From positions 1 to 64,000 of the forward strand of contig CACNVG010000004.1 of the NCBI GenBank assembly GCA_902623785.1: a stretch of DNA of 64,000 bases, given 5' to 3'. The position numbers were made by a program, and so were the translations under genes. Below, piece after piece: positions 63,315-64,000 of the stretch. Source of the DNA: an uncultured Pelagibacteraceae bacterium. Its GTDB lineage: Bacteria; Pseudomonadota; Alphaproteobacteria; Pelagibacterales; Pelagibacteraceae. The notes under the pieces were generated by a model. It was not told where the DNA came from. It worked only from the letters and a program-made list of their open reading frames with translations, and searched no databases. Numbering within the stretch: the stretch's first letter is position 1; each line of letters begins with the position of its first letter.

Positions 63315-64000
63315 AGCTAATTATTTTCATAAATTTTAGAAAAAAAGGTTCGAAATCAAGATTATACTTTAAAGTATTATCTAAATCAATTAACAGGTTG
63401 TTAAATAAATTGAAATTTTTTTCAATTTTGATTTTTTTTATTATCATTTTATAAAAGTATAATTCTACTAAATGATTAATATGATCTATCAAAAAGGTAT
63501 TTTTTTTAAATAACTTATTTTCAAAAACAAAAAAAAGAAAATCTTCTATATCAAGGTTATATTTATCAAAGTTATTTTGAATAAAGAAGTTATGTAGGTC
63601 AAAATAAAATTTGGGGGATAGATAAATATTTTTAAAATCTGTAGATAGTTTCTCATAAAAGTTATCTTCTGTAATTAAAGAAATCAATTTGACTCTCTCT
63701 TGTTTATTTAAAGAAAAATCAAATTTAACACACCTTGAAGAAATGGTTTTTAAAATTCTTTTTTGAGAGTCTAGTATTAAAATAAAATTTAAATTTGTTG
63801 TAGGCTCTTCCAAGATTTTTAAAAGAGAGTTAGCTGCATGATTATTCAAATTTTCGACGTTATCAATAATTACAAAGCGTTTCATATCATTGAAAGATGA
63901 TTTATTAGCATAATCGATCATTTTTCTAATTTGAGTAACATCTATGTCTTTTTTTGTTTCTTTTACATTAATCAAAAAAAAGTTTGGGTGACTGTTTGAA
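63304..64000 (-). CDS. holB: DNA polymerase III delta' subunit, N-terminus outside the window
   Basis: The frame is open to the right edge (the first visible residues read SNSHPNFFLINVK), so the nucleotide-binding N-terminus is missing. What remains is the clamp-loader delta' body: TQIRKMIDYANKSSFNDMKRFVIIDNVENLN, then HAANSLLKILEEPT, and the sensor ISSRCVKFDF. The C-terminal ~130 residues are helical and poorly conserved, as usual. It loads the sliding clamp and lies just upstream of metG (11-bp overlap). Confidence 0.9.
   Translation of the reverse strand, partial: SNSHPNFFLINVKETKKDIDVTQIRKMIDYANKSSFNDMKRFVIIDNVENLNNHAANSLLKILEEPTTNLNFILILDSQKRILKTISSRCVKFDFSLNKQERVKLISLITEDNFYEKLSTDFKNIYLSPKFYFDLHNFFIQNNFDKYNLDIEDFLFFVFENKLFKKNTFLIDHINHLVELYFYKMIIKKIKIEKNFNLFNNLLIDLDNTLKYNLDFEPFFLKFMKIISYER

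Overview
The window is a dense, strongly AT-rich stretch of a SAR11 (Pelagibacterales)-type alphaproteobacterial chromosome. The evidence is the very short or negative intergenic spacing, the many ATGA and TAATG start/stop overlaps, the soxBDAG sarcosine oxidase genes, the NDUFS4-like complex I subunit beside tRNA-Pro, a ubiquinol-cytochrome c chaperone divergent from bamE, and lysine- and isoleucine-rich proteins. This assignment is by gene content and base composition, not by a database search.

Layout. 1-2.2 kb (minus): a dihydroorotase-like gene cut by the left edge, then pyrB and ruvX, divergent from gatCAB. 5.4-8.4 kb: an O-methyltransferase, trhO and a MATE exporter. 8.4-9.9 kb: a polar amino acid-type ABC permease and a PheC-like binding protein. 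10-15 kb: the sarcosine oxidase operon soxBDAG, then tRNA-Ser(GCU) and a lytic transglycosylase. 17.5-24.8 kb: a housekeeping run dapA-smpB-folK-rel-pyrE-pdxJ-acpS-lepB-rnc-recO. 24.8-33.2 kb: hemB, an iron/2-oxoglutarate hydroxylase, rpiB-glyA-nrdR-ribD-ribE-ribBX-ribH-nusB-thiL. 33.3-38.4 kb: hppA, bamE divergent from the bc1 chaperone, then rpmF-plsX-ihfA-merR-rpmG. 38.4-46.4 kb: aroQ, ctaA, metY with a probable SAM-sensing leader, rplM-rpsI, argC, a tiny lipoprotein, hom and two permeases.

46.35-53.93 kb is different: an accessory, hypervariable-type island. It holds a long non-coding stretch, a one-domain alkyltransferase (ogt-like), a GC-rich structured RNA (about 54 % GC by count in 180 nt), a 54-aa membrane protein, a tyrosine recombinase with a perfect 10-bp inverted repeat at its promoter, five surface-glycan genes and a GIY-YIG protein abutting tRNA-Glu. 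From 54 kb the core resumes: recJ, glpX, an SbmA/BacA-like transporter, the NDUFS4-like gene, tRNA-Pro, a zinc-ribbon protein, nhaA, a glutathione peroxidase, and an MBL hydrolase-tatD-metG-holB block cut by the right edge.

How it fits together: sarcosine oxidase feeds glycine and one-carbon units that glyA interconverts with serine. hom and metY carry aspartate carbon and sulfide toward methionine, with metY probably gated by a SAM-responsive leader. The riboflavin genes supply the FMN and FAD used by sarcosine oxidase. The most unusual items are the GC-rich RNA in front of the ogt-like gene, the dihydroorotase-like protein without metal-binding histidines, the bamE/chaperone pair whose start codons overlap head to head, and the operator-like inverted repeat of the island recombinase.
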